From assembly GCF_001007995.1 (NCBI RefSeq), contig NZ_CP011389.1, positions 434,001-498,000 of the forward strand: a DNA stretch of 64,000 nucleotides, read 5' to 3'. Below, one piece after another: positions 42,057 through 50,974 of the stretch; position 1 is the stretch's first letter, and every line of letters starts with the position of its first letter. The notes under the pieces were generated by a model. It made no database searches. It was not told the origin of the DNA and saw only the letters and a list, made by a program, of their open reading frames with translations. The stretch is from Deinococcus soli (ex Cha et al. 2016) (GTDB lineage Bacteria > Deinococcota > Deinococci > Deinococcales > Deinococcaceae). Made by a program: the position numbers and the translations under genes.

Positions 42057-45000
42057 ATGAAATCCACCACCCGTAACCCCCTGCTGCTGATCCTGACCGG
42101 CACGCTGGTCGCCTGCGGCGGCAACTCCAATCCCACGCCGGCCAACACGCCACCCACCGTCAGCGTGAAGTCCGACGGGCGCGCCATCACCACCAGCACC
42201 TACCTGCGCAGCGGCGGCACGGTTCAGGTGGCCGTATCCGACCCGGACGTGGGCGGCAGCATCACCAAAGTCACTTACACCATCGACGGGGGCGCCGCCA
42301 CCACCCTGACCCCCGCGGCCAGCATCACCCTGCCCATCGGGAACCTCACTGGTGGACAGCACGAACTCGCCCTGAGCGCCACCGACAATCAGAACGCCAC
42401 GACCAGCATCAAGGTGCCCTTCCTGATTGACGCGGCAGCGCCCATCATCACCCAGCTGAACCTGAACGGTCAGGCGGCGGCCGCGACCACCACCTACACC
42501 ATCGGCGACGCCGTCCTGCTGGACGTCACCGCCCGCGACACCCGCGGCGACGCGGCCGGCACCACCGGGCCCATCACCGCGCTCCGCGTCTACGAGAACG
42601 GCACCCTGGTGAAATCCGGCAGTGGCGCCACCCTGAACGTGGACCTGAGCAAGGCCACCAGCGGCCAGGCGCGCGCCGCAGGCACCAGTGTCATCACGGT
42701 CGAGGCGGAAGACAGTGTCGGCTTCGTCACCACCCGCACCCTGACCCTGACGTTCAACGCCGCCACCGACAACGGCGGCGTCGTGGCCCCCACCTTCACT
42801 TGGCTGAGCCCCGCCAGCGACTTCGTCAAGGGCGGCGGCACCGTCGTCCTGCGCGCCACCGCCACCCGTAACGGCCAGGACCTGAGCAGCCAGATCGTCT
42901 ACACCGCCACCTGCGGCAGCATTACCGGCGACACGTGGACCCTGGGCACCAACTGCGCCGACGGCAGCAAGCAGAGCGTCACCGCAACGGTCACCGACGG
43001 CGGCCGCAGCTTCAGCAGTCCCGCCAAGATCGTCACGGTGGACGCCAGCGACCCCACCGTTCAGATCACCAGCCCCCAGCAGGGCCAGACTTTCACGCAG
43101 AACCCCATCAAGATCAGCGTGACCGGCACCGACGCCGTCAGCGGACTGGACCGAATCCTGGTCGAGGCCAGCAAGGACGGCGTCACGTACACCCAGATCG
43201 GCGTCGTGACCGCCGCAAGCGGCGACGTCGTCTGGGCGCCCATGAACGGCACGTACACCATCCGGGCCACGGCGACCGACAAGACCGGCCGCACCAACAG
43301 CACCACCGTCAGCGGCGTCCGTGTCAACCTGACCAGCAGCGACACCACACCCCCCAGCGTCACCCTGGCGCCCATCCCCGCCACGCCGCAGCGCGCCACC
43401 ATCACCGTCACCGCCACCGCCAGCGACAGCGACAGCGGCGTCGCCAAGGTCGACCTGTACGACGGCGGCACCCTCATCACCTCCAACGCCACCGGCATCA
43501 ACGGGAAGTACACGTTCAGCGTCGATACCACCAAACTCAGCGACGGCGCACACACCCTCCGGGCCGTCGCCTTCGACAACGCCGGTCAGAGTGCAGAAAC
43601 CACCGCCACCCTGACCGTCGACAACGCCGCGCCGGTCGTCAACTGGATCAGCCCCGCCGACGGCGCCGTCACCCGCGGCACCGTCACCCTGAACGCCACG
43701 AGCAACGAGGGGACCGTCACCTACACCGTGGACGGGACCACCATCACCGGCAACACCGTCACCTTCCAGACGGACGGCACGCACACCATCACCGCGACCG
43801 CTCAGGACGCTGCCGGCAACCGCACCTCCAGCACCATCAAGGTCACCAGCGACGCCACCGCACCCACCGCACAGATCACCAGCCCCACCAGCGGCAGCAC
43901 CCTGACCAGCAACCCTGTCACGATCAGCGCAGCAGGCAATGACAGCGGCAGCGGCGTGAGCAGCCTGGAAGTCTTCGCGAACGGCACCAGCATCGGCACG
44001 ATCAGCGGCGCCAGCGGAACGGTCACCTGGACGCCCACCAGCGGCACCTACGACCTGACCGTCATCGCCACCGACAAGGCCGGGAACAAGGGCGTCGCGA
44101 GTGCCCCCGTGAACGTCACGGTCAAACTCGCCACCGCGGATACCACCGCCCCGGCCTTCGTGGGCACCGCCACCGTGCAGCCCGCCCCCACCGCCACCTT
44201 CTCGCGCGGCGTGATCACCCTCGACGGCTTCGTGAAAGACCCGGAGAGCGGCATCAGCCAAGTGGCGCTGTTCAACGGTGGCGTCCGCCTGAACGCGACG
44301 CCCAGCCTGAGCCTTCAGCCGGACGGCAGCACCCGCTACGCCCTCACGCTGGACAGCAAGACGCTCGCGGACGGCACCTACACCCTGACCATCCAGGCCA
44401 CCAACGGCGTCGGTCTCGTCAGCAACCAGGACGTCAGCGTCAAGATCGACAACACGGCGCCCACCCTGAACTGGAACGCCCCCACCACCGTCGGCAGCGC
44501 CGGGACCATCACCCTGAACGCCACCACGGAAACCGGCGCGACCATCACCTACGCTGCCAGCTGCGGCACCGTCACCGGCACCACCTGGACGTACGGCGAC
44601 TGCCAGGACGGCACCGCGGCCACCCTGACCGCCACCGCCACCGACGCTGCCGGGAACACCACCAGCCAGACCCGCACCATCACCGTTGACCGCACCGCCC
44701 CGACCGTGCAGATCACCAGCCCCACCCAGGGCCAGAAAGTCACGCAGAACCCCATCACGATCACGGTCAGTGGCACCGACAACATCGCGGTCGAACGCAT
44801 TGACGTCCTCAGCGGCACCACCCGCATCGGCACCGTCACCGGCGCGCAGGGCAGCGTCACCTGGGCGGCACCCAACGGCAACCAGACCCTCACCGCCCGC
44901 GCATACGACCGCGCCGGAAACGTCACCGAAACCCAGATCAGCTTCACGGTCGCTCTGACCACCAGCGACACCACCGCGCCCACTGGCGCAGTGACGACGC

Positions 45001-48000
45001 CCACCGGCGACCTCCGCGGGCAGACCACCGTCAGCGTCACCGCCAGCGACACAGACAGCGGCGTCGCCACGGTCAGCATGTACGTCGACGGCCTGCTCAG
45101 CAGCACCCAGACGACTGGCATCGCCGGAACGTACACCTTCCCGGTCGACACCACCAAGCTCAGCGAAGGCCAGCACGCCATCACGGCCGTCATTACCGAC
45201 AACGCCGGGAATACCTTCGCTACCCCCAGCGTCACCGCCCGCGTGAACAACGCCGCGCCGACCGTCACCATCACCAACCCGCAGAACGCTGCCCTTCTGG
45301 GCGGCGCCAGCGACGCCGCAGTGAAAGCCATCGCGAGCGACCCCACGCCGGGCGACACCATCACCCTGGAATACAGCGTCGACAGCGGCGCCTTCAGCAC
45401 GAGCGTGCCCACCCTCCCCAAACAGGACGGCACCCACACCGTCACCGTGCGCGCCGTGGACGCAGCTGGCAACAGCAGCACCGCCACCACCACCTACACG
45501 TACGACGGCACCGCCCCGACCGTGCAGATCACCAGCCCCACCCAGGGTCAGCTGTTCACCAGCGCCCCGGTCACCATCAGCGTCATCGGTCAGGACAGCG
45601 GTACCGGCGTCGCCAGCATCAAGGTCTACGCGAACGACGGCAGTGGCGAAGAACTGATCGGCACGCTCGGCGGGAACGGCAGCGTCACGTGGTACCCCCG
45701 CAAAACGGACGGCACCCCCTACACCATCAGAGCGGTGGCCAATGACCGGGCGGGGAATCCCAGCACCGACACGACCAGCCCCGGCGCAACCGTCACCGGC
45801 GTCAAAGTCAAGACGGCCAGCACCATCACCGTCACGGGCGGACCCACGTTCACGCTCCCGAGCGCTGACCCCAAGGGCAGCCTGCACACCGCCAACGGCC
45901 GCACTTACGTCCGCGGTCCCCTGGTCGTCAATGCCACCGCCACCACGGACGCCACCATGACCCAGGCCGACATCCAGGCCGACGGGCAGACCCTGCAGAC
46001 GACCACGACCAGCCCCGCCAACCCCACCTTTAACTTCGACTTCGACACTCTGAACGAAGGTCTGCGCGACGTCGCCGTGCGCTTCACCGACTCCCTGGGC
46101 ACGGTCGCCGCCACGAAAACCACCGTGTTCGTCGACAAGACCGCTCCCATCATCACGTGGAACACCCCGCTGAACGGCAGCCTCACGAACACACCCGTCA
46201 CGCTGAACGCCACAGCGACCGACAGCGCATCCGGCACGAACGGCACCGTGACCTTCACAGAAAACGGCCAACCGGTCACGAACCCCGTCTCGGCAGACGG
46301 ACAGCACACCGTCACCGCCACCGCCGTCGACAACGTCGGCAATGTCGGCACCCGCACCGTGACCTTTACGATTGACGCCACAGGCCCGGATGTCGTTCCG
46401 GCCCTCCCAGACAGCCCCACGAATCCTCAGGAATTCACGACGGCGCCCGTGACGCTGACTGCTACAGCCACGGACGCCCTCAGCGGCGTGACCAGCATCG
46501 AGGTGCTCGTCGCCCCGCAGGGTCAGCCTCTGACCACCCTGGGACGCCAGAGCGGAAGCAACTACAGTGCGGTCTACACGCCTGCGCAGGCGGGTCTGTA
46601 CGACGTGAAATACATCGCGCGTGACGCTGCGGGGAACTCGGTGACGACCAACCGTCTGTTCAGGTACTCCGTGTCCACACCACCGGTCGAGAAGGCCCCT
46701 GCTCCCGTGCTGGAAGTCGTGGGGAGCGGTCCATACTCCGGGAATATGAGCGTGAACGTCTCCGGGAACTTCGACACGGCCAGCCAGGTCGATCGCATGA
46801 TCCTGCAGGTCACGGATTCCAAGGGCGTGATCGACAACAGCACGTATGTCACCTCGCAGGCGCGAGCCACCTTCAGCGTCGACACCACCCGTTTCGCCAA
46901 TGGGCCACTGACCCTTCAGGTGATTGCCTACACGAAGTCCGGCCTGCCAGGCAAGAGTGCCGAGACCACCGTTCAGGTGCAGAACCTGACCAGCCCTGAC
47001 TTCAAGGTGTCGTCCCCCAGCGATGGTGCGGTCGTCACCACGCCCAGCGTGCCGGTGCAGATCACACTGACCAAACGCAGCGCGGATTACACGATCACGC
47101 AGCCCATTCAGGTGGACCTGCTGGACTACCGCGGTGTGCGTGTTGCCGGCGCCACCCTGAACCCCAGCGATCCAGCCACCTGCTCAGGTAACACGGAGTC
47201 GCTGACCTGCAACACCTCCTTCGACGTGGCGGCACTCCCAGCCGATACCTACCTGATCCGCGCGCGCACCACCGTGCAGGTTGACCCTGCTGGCGCGAAC
47301 ATCACGCGCCCGCTGGAGACCAGCAGTCGGTTCACGCACAACACCACAAGCGTGCTGCCACCGGCTTCCACCATCCGCTTCCCCGCCATCACAGATCTGC
47401 AGAAACCTGGACAGCTTGACAGCTCCTCTGGGCTGCTGGTCAGCGTGAGCGACAACACAGGTGTCGCCGTCGTCGAGGCGCGGGTGGTGGGACCGTTCGA
47501 TGCCACGAGACCCCTCACCCTCAACGGAACGACGCAGTGCGACGCCAGCGTGCTCGTACCTGGCCGCTCGCCAGTCGACGTTCTCATGCTGAACTACGGG
47601 TACAATCCCGCAATCGTGAGTGGTGACGTCGTGCTCAACAACCTTGACATTGACGGTTCTGCTTACGTGCCCGACAACAACGTCAATGAGCGGTATGACC
47701 TCCGCGTGACCGTTCAGGACACGGAAGGTAACCGAAACATTCAGTGTATTCCCGTCACGATCAACCGAGCAGCGATCCGTGCGGCCCGCCCTGCCTATGC
47801 CACCGCGACGGTAACCACACCGACTCCCCCCAGCACCGTGACTGGTGAACTGAACTACACCACTGGAACCTGGTCTCTGTCGGGGATGACCAACCGGAGT
47901 CGCGCCGCTGCTGTGCTGTACATGAATGGTGTTCAGAAGAGTGTCAGCTTTACCAACGACGTGACCGGCAGTGTTTCTTCCACGGTTTCCTTCGGCGAAC

Positions 48001-48098
48001 CCGGTACCTATCAGGTGGTCTGGCTGGTCGAGGACATGACGACAGGAGTCGTGACCTCCGTGGCAGGCAGCACTGTTTCGGTAGTTCGCAACCCTTAA
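42057..48098 (+). CDS. Giant Ig-repeat surface lipoprotein
   Basis: 2013 residues. Signal peptide with lipobox LVAC (MKSTTRNPLLLILTGTLVAC). The protein is almost entirely bacterial Ig-like domains of about 90 residues, each ending in a pattern such as TATDAAGN...TVD. They form a higher-order repeat of three domains, about 272 residues long: the boundary QITSP recurs at nucleotides 43062, 43872, 44709 and 45525. After about residue 1450 the domains diverge and codon use becomes less C-rich. The last 560 residues include two Cys pairs (ATCSGNTESLTCNTS; TTQCDAS...IQCIPV). Such proteins act as adhesins or surface stalks. Last gene of the unit; a strong terminator follows. Confidence 0.93.
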   Translation: MKSTTRNPLLLILTGTLVACGGNSNPTPANTPPTVSVKSDGRAITTSTYLRSGGTVQVAVSDPDVGGSITKVTYTIDGGAATTLTPAASITLPIGNLTGGQHELALSATDNQNATTSIKVPFLIDAAAPIITQLNLNGQAAAATTTYTIGDAVLLDVTARDTRGDAAGTTGPITALRVYENGTLVKSGSGATLNVDLSKATSGQARAAGTSVITVEAEDSVGFVTTRTLTLTFNAATDNGGVVAPTFTWLSPASDFVKGGGTVVLRATATRNGQDLSSQIVYTATCGSITGDTWTLGTNCADGSKQSVTATVTDGGRSFSSPAKIVTVDASDPTVQITSPQQGQTFTQNPIKISVTGTDAVSGLDRILVEASKDGVTYTQIGVVTAASGDVVWAPMNGTYTIRATATDKTGRTNSTTVSGVRVNLTSSDTTPPSVTLAPIPATPQRATITVTATASDSDSGVAKVDLYDGGTLITSNATGINGKYTFSVDTTKLSDGAHTLRAVAFDNAGQSAETTATLTVDNAAPVVNWISPADGAVTRGTVTLNATSNEGTVTYTVDGTTITGNTVTFQTDGTHTITATAQDAAGNRTSSTIKVTSDATAPTAQITSPTSGSTLTSNPVTISAAGNDSGSGVSSLEVFANGTSIGTISGASGTVTWTPTSGTYDLTVIATDKAGNKGVASAPVNVTVKLATADTTAPAFVGTATVQPAPTATFSRGVITLDGFVKDPESGISQVALFNGGVRLNATPSLSLQPDGSTRYALTLDSKTLADGTYTLTIQATNGVGLVSNQDVSVKIDNTAPTLNWNAPTTVGSAGTITLNATTETGATITYAASCGTVTGTTWTYGDCQDGTAATLTATATDAAGNTTSQTRTITVDRTAPTVQITSPTQGQKVTQNPITITVSGTDNIAVERIDVLSGTTRIGTVTGAQGSVTWAAPNGNQTLTARAYDRAGNVTETQISFTVALTTSDTTAPTGAVTTPTGDLRGQTTVSVTASDTDSGVATVSMYVDGLLSSTQTTGIAGTYTFPVDTTKLSEGQHAITAVITDNAGNTFATPSVTARVNNAAPTVTITNPQNAALLGGASDAAVKAIASDPTPGDTITLEYSVDSGAFSTSVPTLPKQDGTHTVTVRAVDAAGNSSTATTTYTYDGTAPTVQITSPTQGQLFTSAPVTISVIGQDSGTGVASIKVYANDGSGEELIGTLGGNGSVTWYPRKTDGTPYTIRAVANDRAGNPSTDTTSPGATVTGVKVKTASTITVTGGPTFTLPSADPKGSLHTANGRTYVRGPLVVNATATTDATMTQADIQADGQTLQTTTTSPANPTFNFDFDTLNEGLRDVAVRFTDSLGTVAATKTTVFVDKTAPIITWNTPLNGSLTNTPVTLNATATDSASGTNGTVTFTENGQPVTNPVSADGQHTVTATAVDNVGNVGTRTVTFTIDATGPDVVPALPDSPTNPQEFTTAPVTLTATATDALSGVTSIEVLVAPQGQPLTTLGRQSGSNYSAVYTPAQAGLYDVKYIARDAAGNSVTTNRLFRYSVSTPPVEKAPAPVLEVVGSGPYSGNMSVNVSGNFDTASQVDRMILQVTDSKGVIDNSTYVTSQARATFSVDTTRFANGPLTLQVIAYTKSGLPGKSAETTVQVQNLTSPDFKVSSPSDGAVVTTPSVPVQITLTKRSADYTITQPIQVDLLDYRGVRVAGATLNPSDPATCSGNTESLTCNTSFDVAALPADTYLIRARTTVQVDPAGANITRPLETSSRFTHNTTSVLPPASTIRFPAITDLQKPGQLDSSSGLLVSVSDNTGVAVVEARVVGPFDATRPLTLNGTTQCDASVLVPGRSPVDVLMLNYGYNPAIVSGDVVLNNLDIDGSAYVPDNNVNERYDLRVTVQDTEGNRNIQCIPVTINRAAIRAARPAYATATVTTPTPPSTVTGELNYTTGTWSLSGMTNRSRAAAVLYMNGVQKSVSFTNDVTGSVSSTVSFGEPGTYQVVWLVEDMTTGVVTSVAGSTVSVVRNP

Positions 48099-48110
48099 GA
48101 GTTAAACGTT

Positions 48111-48138
48111 GCGGCGCCCTCCAGATGGAGGGCGCCGC
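48111..48138. terminator. Bidirectional terminator after the Ig-repeat gene
   Basis: Twelve-base-pair perfect stem GCGGCGCCCTCC/GGAGGGCGCCGC around AGAT, 12 nt past the stop and 9 nt from the barstar stop on the other strand. T-poor tails. Confidence 0.8.
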
Positions 48139-48147
48139 TCTGTGCAG

Positions 48148-48546
48148 TCACCAGCCGTTGGGGTCGTGGTCGGGTTCTTCTGCGAGGAGCCAGAGGCTGC
48201 GGTTCTGTTCGCTGGCGTTCTGCTGGGCGTCGAGGAGAACCTGTTCGAGCTCGCGGGCGAGGTGGGGGTGGCGTTTTTTGAAGTGGGTGTAGTCGCAGAG
48301 GATGAGGGCGTGGCGGGGGCTGAGTTGTTCGGGGTCGGTGAGGATATCGTAGAGGGCGTCCCAGTTGCGGCCGAAGGTGTCGCGCAGGGCGAGGCCTTTG
48401 AGGAAGGCGAGCATGAGGGTGTCCTTGTCGTGGACGGTACCGAAGTCGATTTCACGGACGGCGATCTGGTAGCCGGCGGCGATGATGCGCGGTTCGTGTG
48501 GGGCGGTCTGGAGGCCGCTGGGGGGGGCGTTGAAGACCTGGATCAT
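48148..48546 (-). CDS. Barstar-family ribonuclease inhibitor
   Basis: 132 residues. The barstar core is recognisable in KDTLMLAFLKGLALRDTFGR followed by NWDALYDILTD, the helix and loop that plug the nuclease active site with an acidic surface. It starts at ATG 48546, overlapping the nuclease stop (ATGA), so toxin and inhibitor are made together. It has no signal peptide and would protect from enzyme that has not yet been exported. Confidence 0.88.
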   Translation of the reverse strand: MIQVFNAPPSGLQTAPHEPRIIAAGYQIAVREIDFGTVHDKDTLMLAFLKGLALRDTFGRNWDALYDILTDPEQLSPRHALILCDYTHFKKRHPHLARELEQVLLDAQQNASEQNRSLWLLAEEPDHDPNGW

Positions 48547-49007
48547 TGGATACTCCTGAAGGTGCGGTAGTGGTCGTGGGTGTAGTAGCAGTCGTCGGTG
48601 CGGGTGTCGGGTTGGCCGCCGCAGACGATGCGGCGGGCGCCGCGGTCGGTCTCCCCGGGGGTGGGGACGGTGTATTCGCGGTAGTAGCCGCTGGGGCGCG
48701 TGGGGAGGCGGCGTTCGCGGTTGCCGAAGGTGGTGCCGTCCTTGGCGTAGCGGAAGGGGCCGCCCTGAGCGATCTGCCGCATGACCTGTTGCCCTTCGCG
48801 GGGCAGGCCGCTGATGGGGATGGCGCGGCCTGTGATCTGTGGCTGGGTCGTGGTGGTCTGGCGCTGGGTGGCCGTACCGCTACTCGTGGTGGCGCGGGTG
48901 GTGACCTGGGTGCGGTCGTCCCGGGCGACACCACCGTCACTCGGGGCGGTGCAGGCGGCGAGGATCAGGGGGATGAGCAGGAGCAGGGCGGGGCGGGCGG
49001 GCTTCAC
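48543..49007 (-). CDS. Lipoprotein-anchored guanyl-specific ribonuclease (barnase/RNase Sa type)
   Basis: 154 residues, GTG start. Signal peptide with lipobox LILAAC, then a Thr-rich tether of about 45 residues, then the microbial RNase domain: LPREGQQVMRQIAQGGPFRY, FGNRERRLPTRPSGYYREYT, DRGARRIVCGG, DCYYTHDHYRTFRSIQ. The catalytic Glu (in YREYT), Arg (in GARR) and His (THDHY) of RNase Sa are all present, so it should be active outside the cytosol. TACACT at 49014-49019 is 6 nt before the start. It is expressed with its barstar from one leaderless message. Confidence 0.9.
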   Translation of the reverse strand: MKPARPALLLLIPLILAACTAPSDGGVARDDRTQVTTRATTSSGTATQRQTTTTQPQITGRAIPISGLPREGQQVMRQIAQGGPFRYAKDGTTFGNRERRLPTRPSGYYREYTVPTPGETDRGARRIVCGGQPDTRTDDCYYTHDHYRTFRSIQ

Positions 49008-49011
49008 CCAG

Positions 49012-50019
49012 TCAGTGTAGGCTGCGCTGCCTGAGCCACCCCAGCAGGTCTCCTTGCAGGTGGGTTAATCCCTTGTACGTGATCTGTTCGGGTGTCATGG
49101 ATTCGATGGCGGCGGCGAGGGCCCGGGCGTGGGTGGGGGTCTGCACGGCTTCCCGCAGGGGGTGGATGAGGGGGCGGATGGTGAACAGTGCGCCGTGCGC
49201 GCCGGGGAAGCCGGTGAGGGTCTGGCGTTCCACGCGCAGGACGGCGCGGTCCGGGTCGAAGCGGGTGTGCGCGGCGCGGTCCTCGTCGGGTGGCGCGGCG
49301 GGGTGGTGGTCTAGGCGTCCTGTCATGCTGAGGCCCCACGCGAAGCGGATGAACGGCCCGCGTGTCACGGCGGCCTCCACGAGACGCGGTGCAGTGGCGT
49401 TCATGGGTGCGCTGCCCGCGACGGGCTGGTGGACGGCGTGGAAGTCGCGGCCCAGCTTGTCGCGCGGGTCCCAGTGCTGCGGCAGCAGGACGTGCGTGGC
49501 CGCCAGCCAGTCCGCGCCGGTGCGGGGGTCGCGGGCGATCAGCGCGAGGTCTTCCTGTGCGTTCAGGCCTAGGAAGTCCAGGGCGTGCAGGGGCTGCACC
49601 CCGGCGATCAGCGTGGCGTGTGGGGCAGGGAAGTGCCTGAGGTCGCGCACGCCGTTCCAGCGGGGGTCGAGGGTGGCCTGCCAGCCCAGCAGGTCGTTGC
49701 GCAGGGTCGCGCCGTCCCAGGTGATCGCCCCGCCACTGTCGCGGGCGAGGGTCGCGGCGATGTGCGTCAGGGCCACCTCGCGCAGGTCCGGGGTCAGGGC
49801 GGCCTCGCCCATGTACTCGTGCGGGGCGCGGGCGTGCGCGGCGACCTTGCCCGCGACGAACGCGGGGTACGCGTCGTCCAGCGTGAAGGTGTGCTCCTCG
49901 GGGCGGGGGTCGTCCAGCCAGGGAACGGGCTGCTGGCCCATGCGGTACAGACCGGCAGAGACGGTGTACGTCCCGTTCAGGAACGGGCGGTAGAGGGTGG
50001 GTGGGGCCACGCCCCGCAT
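49012..50019 (-). CDS. DUF3445 / haem-dependent oxidative N-demethylase-like protein
   Basis: 335 residues from ATG 50019. The DUF3445 signature is visible: YRPFLNGTYTVSAGLYRMGQ near the start, EYMGEAALTPDLREVALTHI, and LLPQHWDPRDKLGRDFHAVH with the candidate haem-ligand His. Characterised relatives are haem enzymes that demethylate amines. A GTG at 50010, 7 nt after a CAGAAT hexamer, is the alternative start and would fit the leaderless pattern seen elsewhere here. The stop lies inside the promoter region of the RNase gene. Confidence 0.82.
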   Translation of the reverse strand: MRGVAPPTLYRPFLNGTYTVSAGLYRMGQQPVPWLDDPRPEEHTFTLDDAYPAFVAGKVAAHARAPHEYMGEAALTPDLREVALTHIAATLARDSGGAITWDGATLRNDLLGWQATLDPRWNGVRDLRHFPAPHATLIAGVQPLHALDFLGLNAQEDLALIARDPRTGADWLAATHVLLPQHWDPRDKLGRDFHAVHQPVAGSAPMNATAPRLVEAAVTRGPFIRFAWGLSMTGRLDHHPAAPPDEDRAAHTRFDPDRAVLRVERQTLTGFPGAHGALFTIRPLIHPLREAVQTPTHARALAAAIESMTPEQITYKGLTHLQGDLLGWLRQRSLH

Positions 50020-50082
50020 TCTGGCAGGACAGCAGTGGGGGCGGCCGGTCACGTGGATCAGGCCGCCCCCGGTGTCAGAGTG

Positions 50083-50910
50083 TCAGGCGAGGTTGCCGTT
50101 GGTCATGACACCCGTGGCGAGCAGCACGAGGATCAGCACGCCGACAATGACGCGGTAGATCGCGAAGGGTTTGAAGTTGTTGGTGGACACGAACTTCAGC
50201 AGCCACCCGATGGCGAGGTACGCGGTGACGAAACTGACGCCCGCGCCGATCAGGACGTTCAGCAGGCCGATCTCCCCGAAGATCAGTTCGCGTTCCTGGA
50301 TGAGGTTCAGCAGGGCTGCGCCGCCCAGCGTGGGCACGCCCAGGTAGAAGCTGAATTTCGTGGCGGTGGCGCGGTCCAGACCCAGGATCATGCCGCCCAG
50401 GATGGAACTCGCGGAGCGGGAGAAGCCGGGCCACAGCAGCGCGAGACACTGCAGGGCGCCGATCATCAGGGAGCGGCGCACGCCGATCTTCTCGATGGCG
50501 TCCACGTTCGGCGTGACGCGGCGGCTCTCGATCAGCCACATCAGGATGCCGCCCACGATCAGCGCCCAGGCGACCACGCTGGGCCGGAACAGGGTGGCCT
50601 TGATCGCGTCGCCGAACAGCAGGCCCAAGATGACGGCGGGGACGCACGCGACAAGCACGCCCAGCCACAGCGTCCGCTGCTGCGGGTCGGTGTTCACGTG
50701 CCGGATCTTCAGGAAGTCCCGCCAGTAGTACACGAGCACACTCAGGATCGCGCCGCCCTGGATGACGACCTCGAACGCGTCCTTGACTTCCTTGGTCCAG
50801 GGCACGCCCATCAGGTTGCCGGTGAGGATCAGGTGCCCGGTGGAGCTGATCGGCAGGAACTCTGTGATCCCCTCGACGATCCCGTAAACGATGGCGTAGA
50901 ACCAGTCCAT
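50083..50910 (-). CDS. uppP: Undecaprenyl-diphosphatase
   Basis: 275 residues from ATG 50910 (MDWFYAIVYG); TACACT at 50919-50924 is 8 nt upstream. Motifs GIVEGITEFLPISSTGHLIL (first catalytic loop) and LLWPGFSRSASSILGGMILG (second), with about eight helices, identify the BacA/UppP family. It regenerates undecaprenyl phosphate, the lipid carrier for peptidoglycan and surface polymers; high levels give bacitracin resistance. Divergent from the APH-type kinase gene. Confidence 0.95.
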   Translation of the reverse strand: MDWFYAIVYGIVEGITEFLPISSTGHLILTGNLMGVPWTKEVKDAFEVVIQGGAILSVLVYYWRDFLKIRHVNTDPQQRTLWLGVLVACVPAVILGLLFGDAIKATLFRPSVVAWALIVGGILMWLIESRRVTPNVDAIEKIGVRRSLMIGALQCLALLWPGFSRSASSILGGMILGLDRATATKFSFYLGVPTLGGAALLNLIQERELIFGEIGLLNVLIGAGVSFVTAYLAIGWLLKFVSTNNFKPFAIYRVIVGVLILVLLATGVMTNGNLA

Positions 50911-50974
50911 AAGGGCCAAGTGTAAGCCCTGTCACGGGGGATCGTGCGTCCTCCATTCGGTGCAGACTGGGCTC

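Noticed and set aside
41619..46307. Antisense open frame of 1562 codons across the Ig-repeat gene
   Set aside because: It arises from the C/G-ending codons (ACC, GCC, GGC, GTC) of the Ig repeats, which have no stop on the opposite strand in this phase. The translation is a Gly/Ala/Asp/Val-rich low-complexity chain without a domain, and it stops where codon bias weakens.
48546..49034. Plus-strand frame opposite the RNase
   Set aside because: Gly/Ala/Val-rich shadow; the minus strand shows the full RNase Sa motif set and lipobox.
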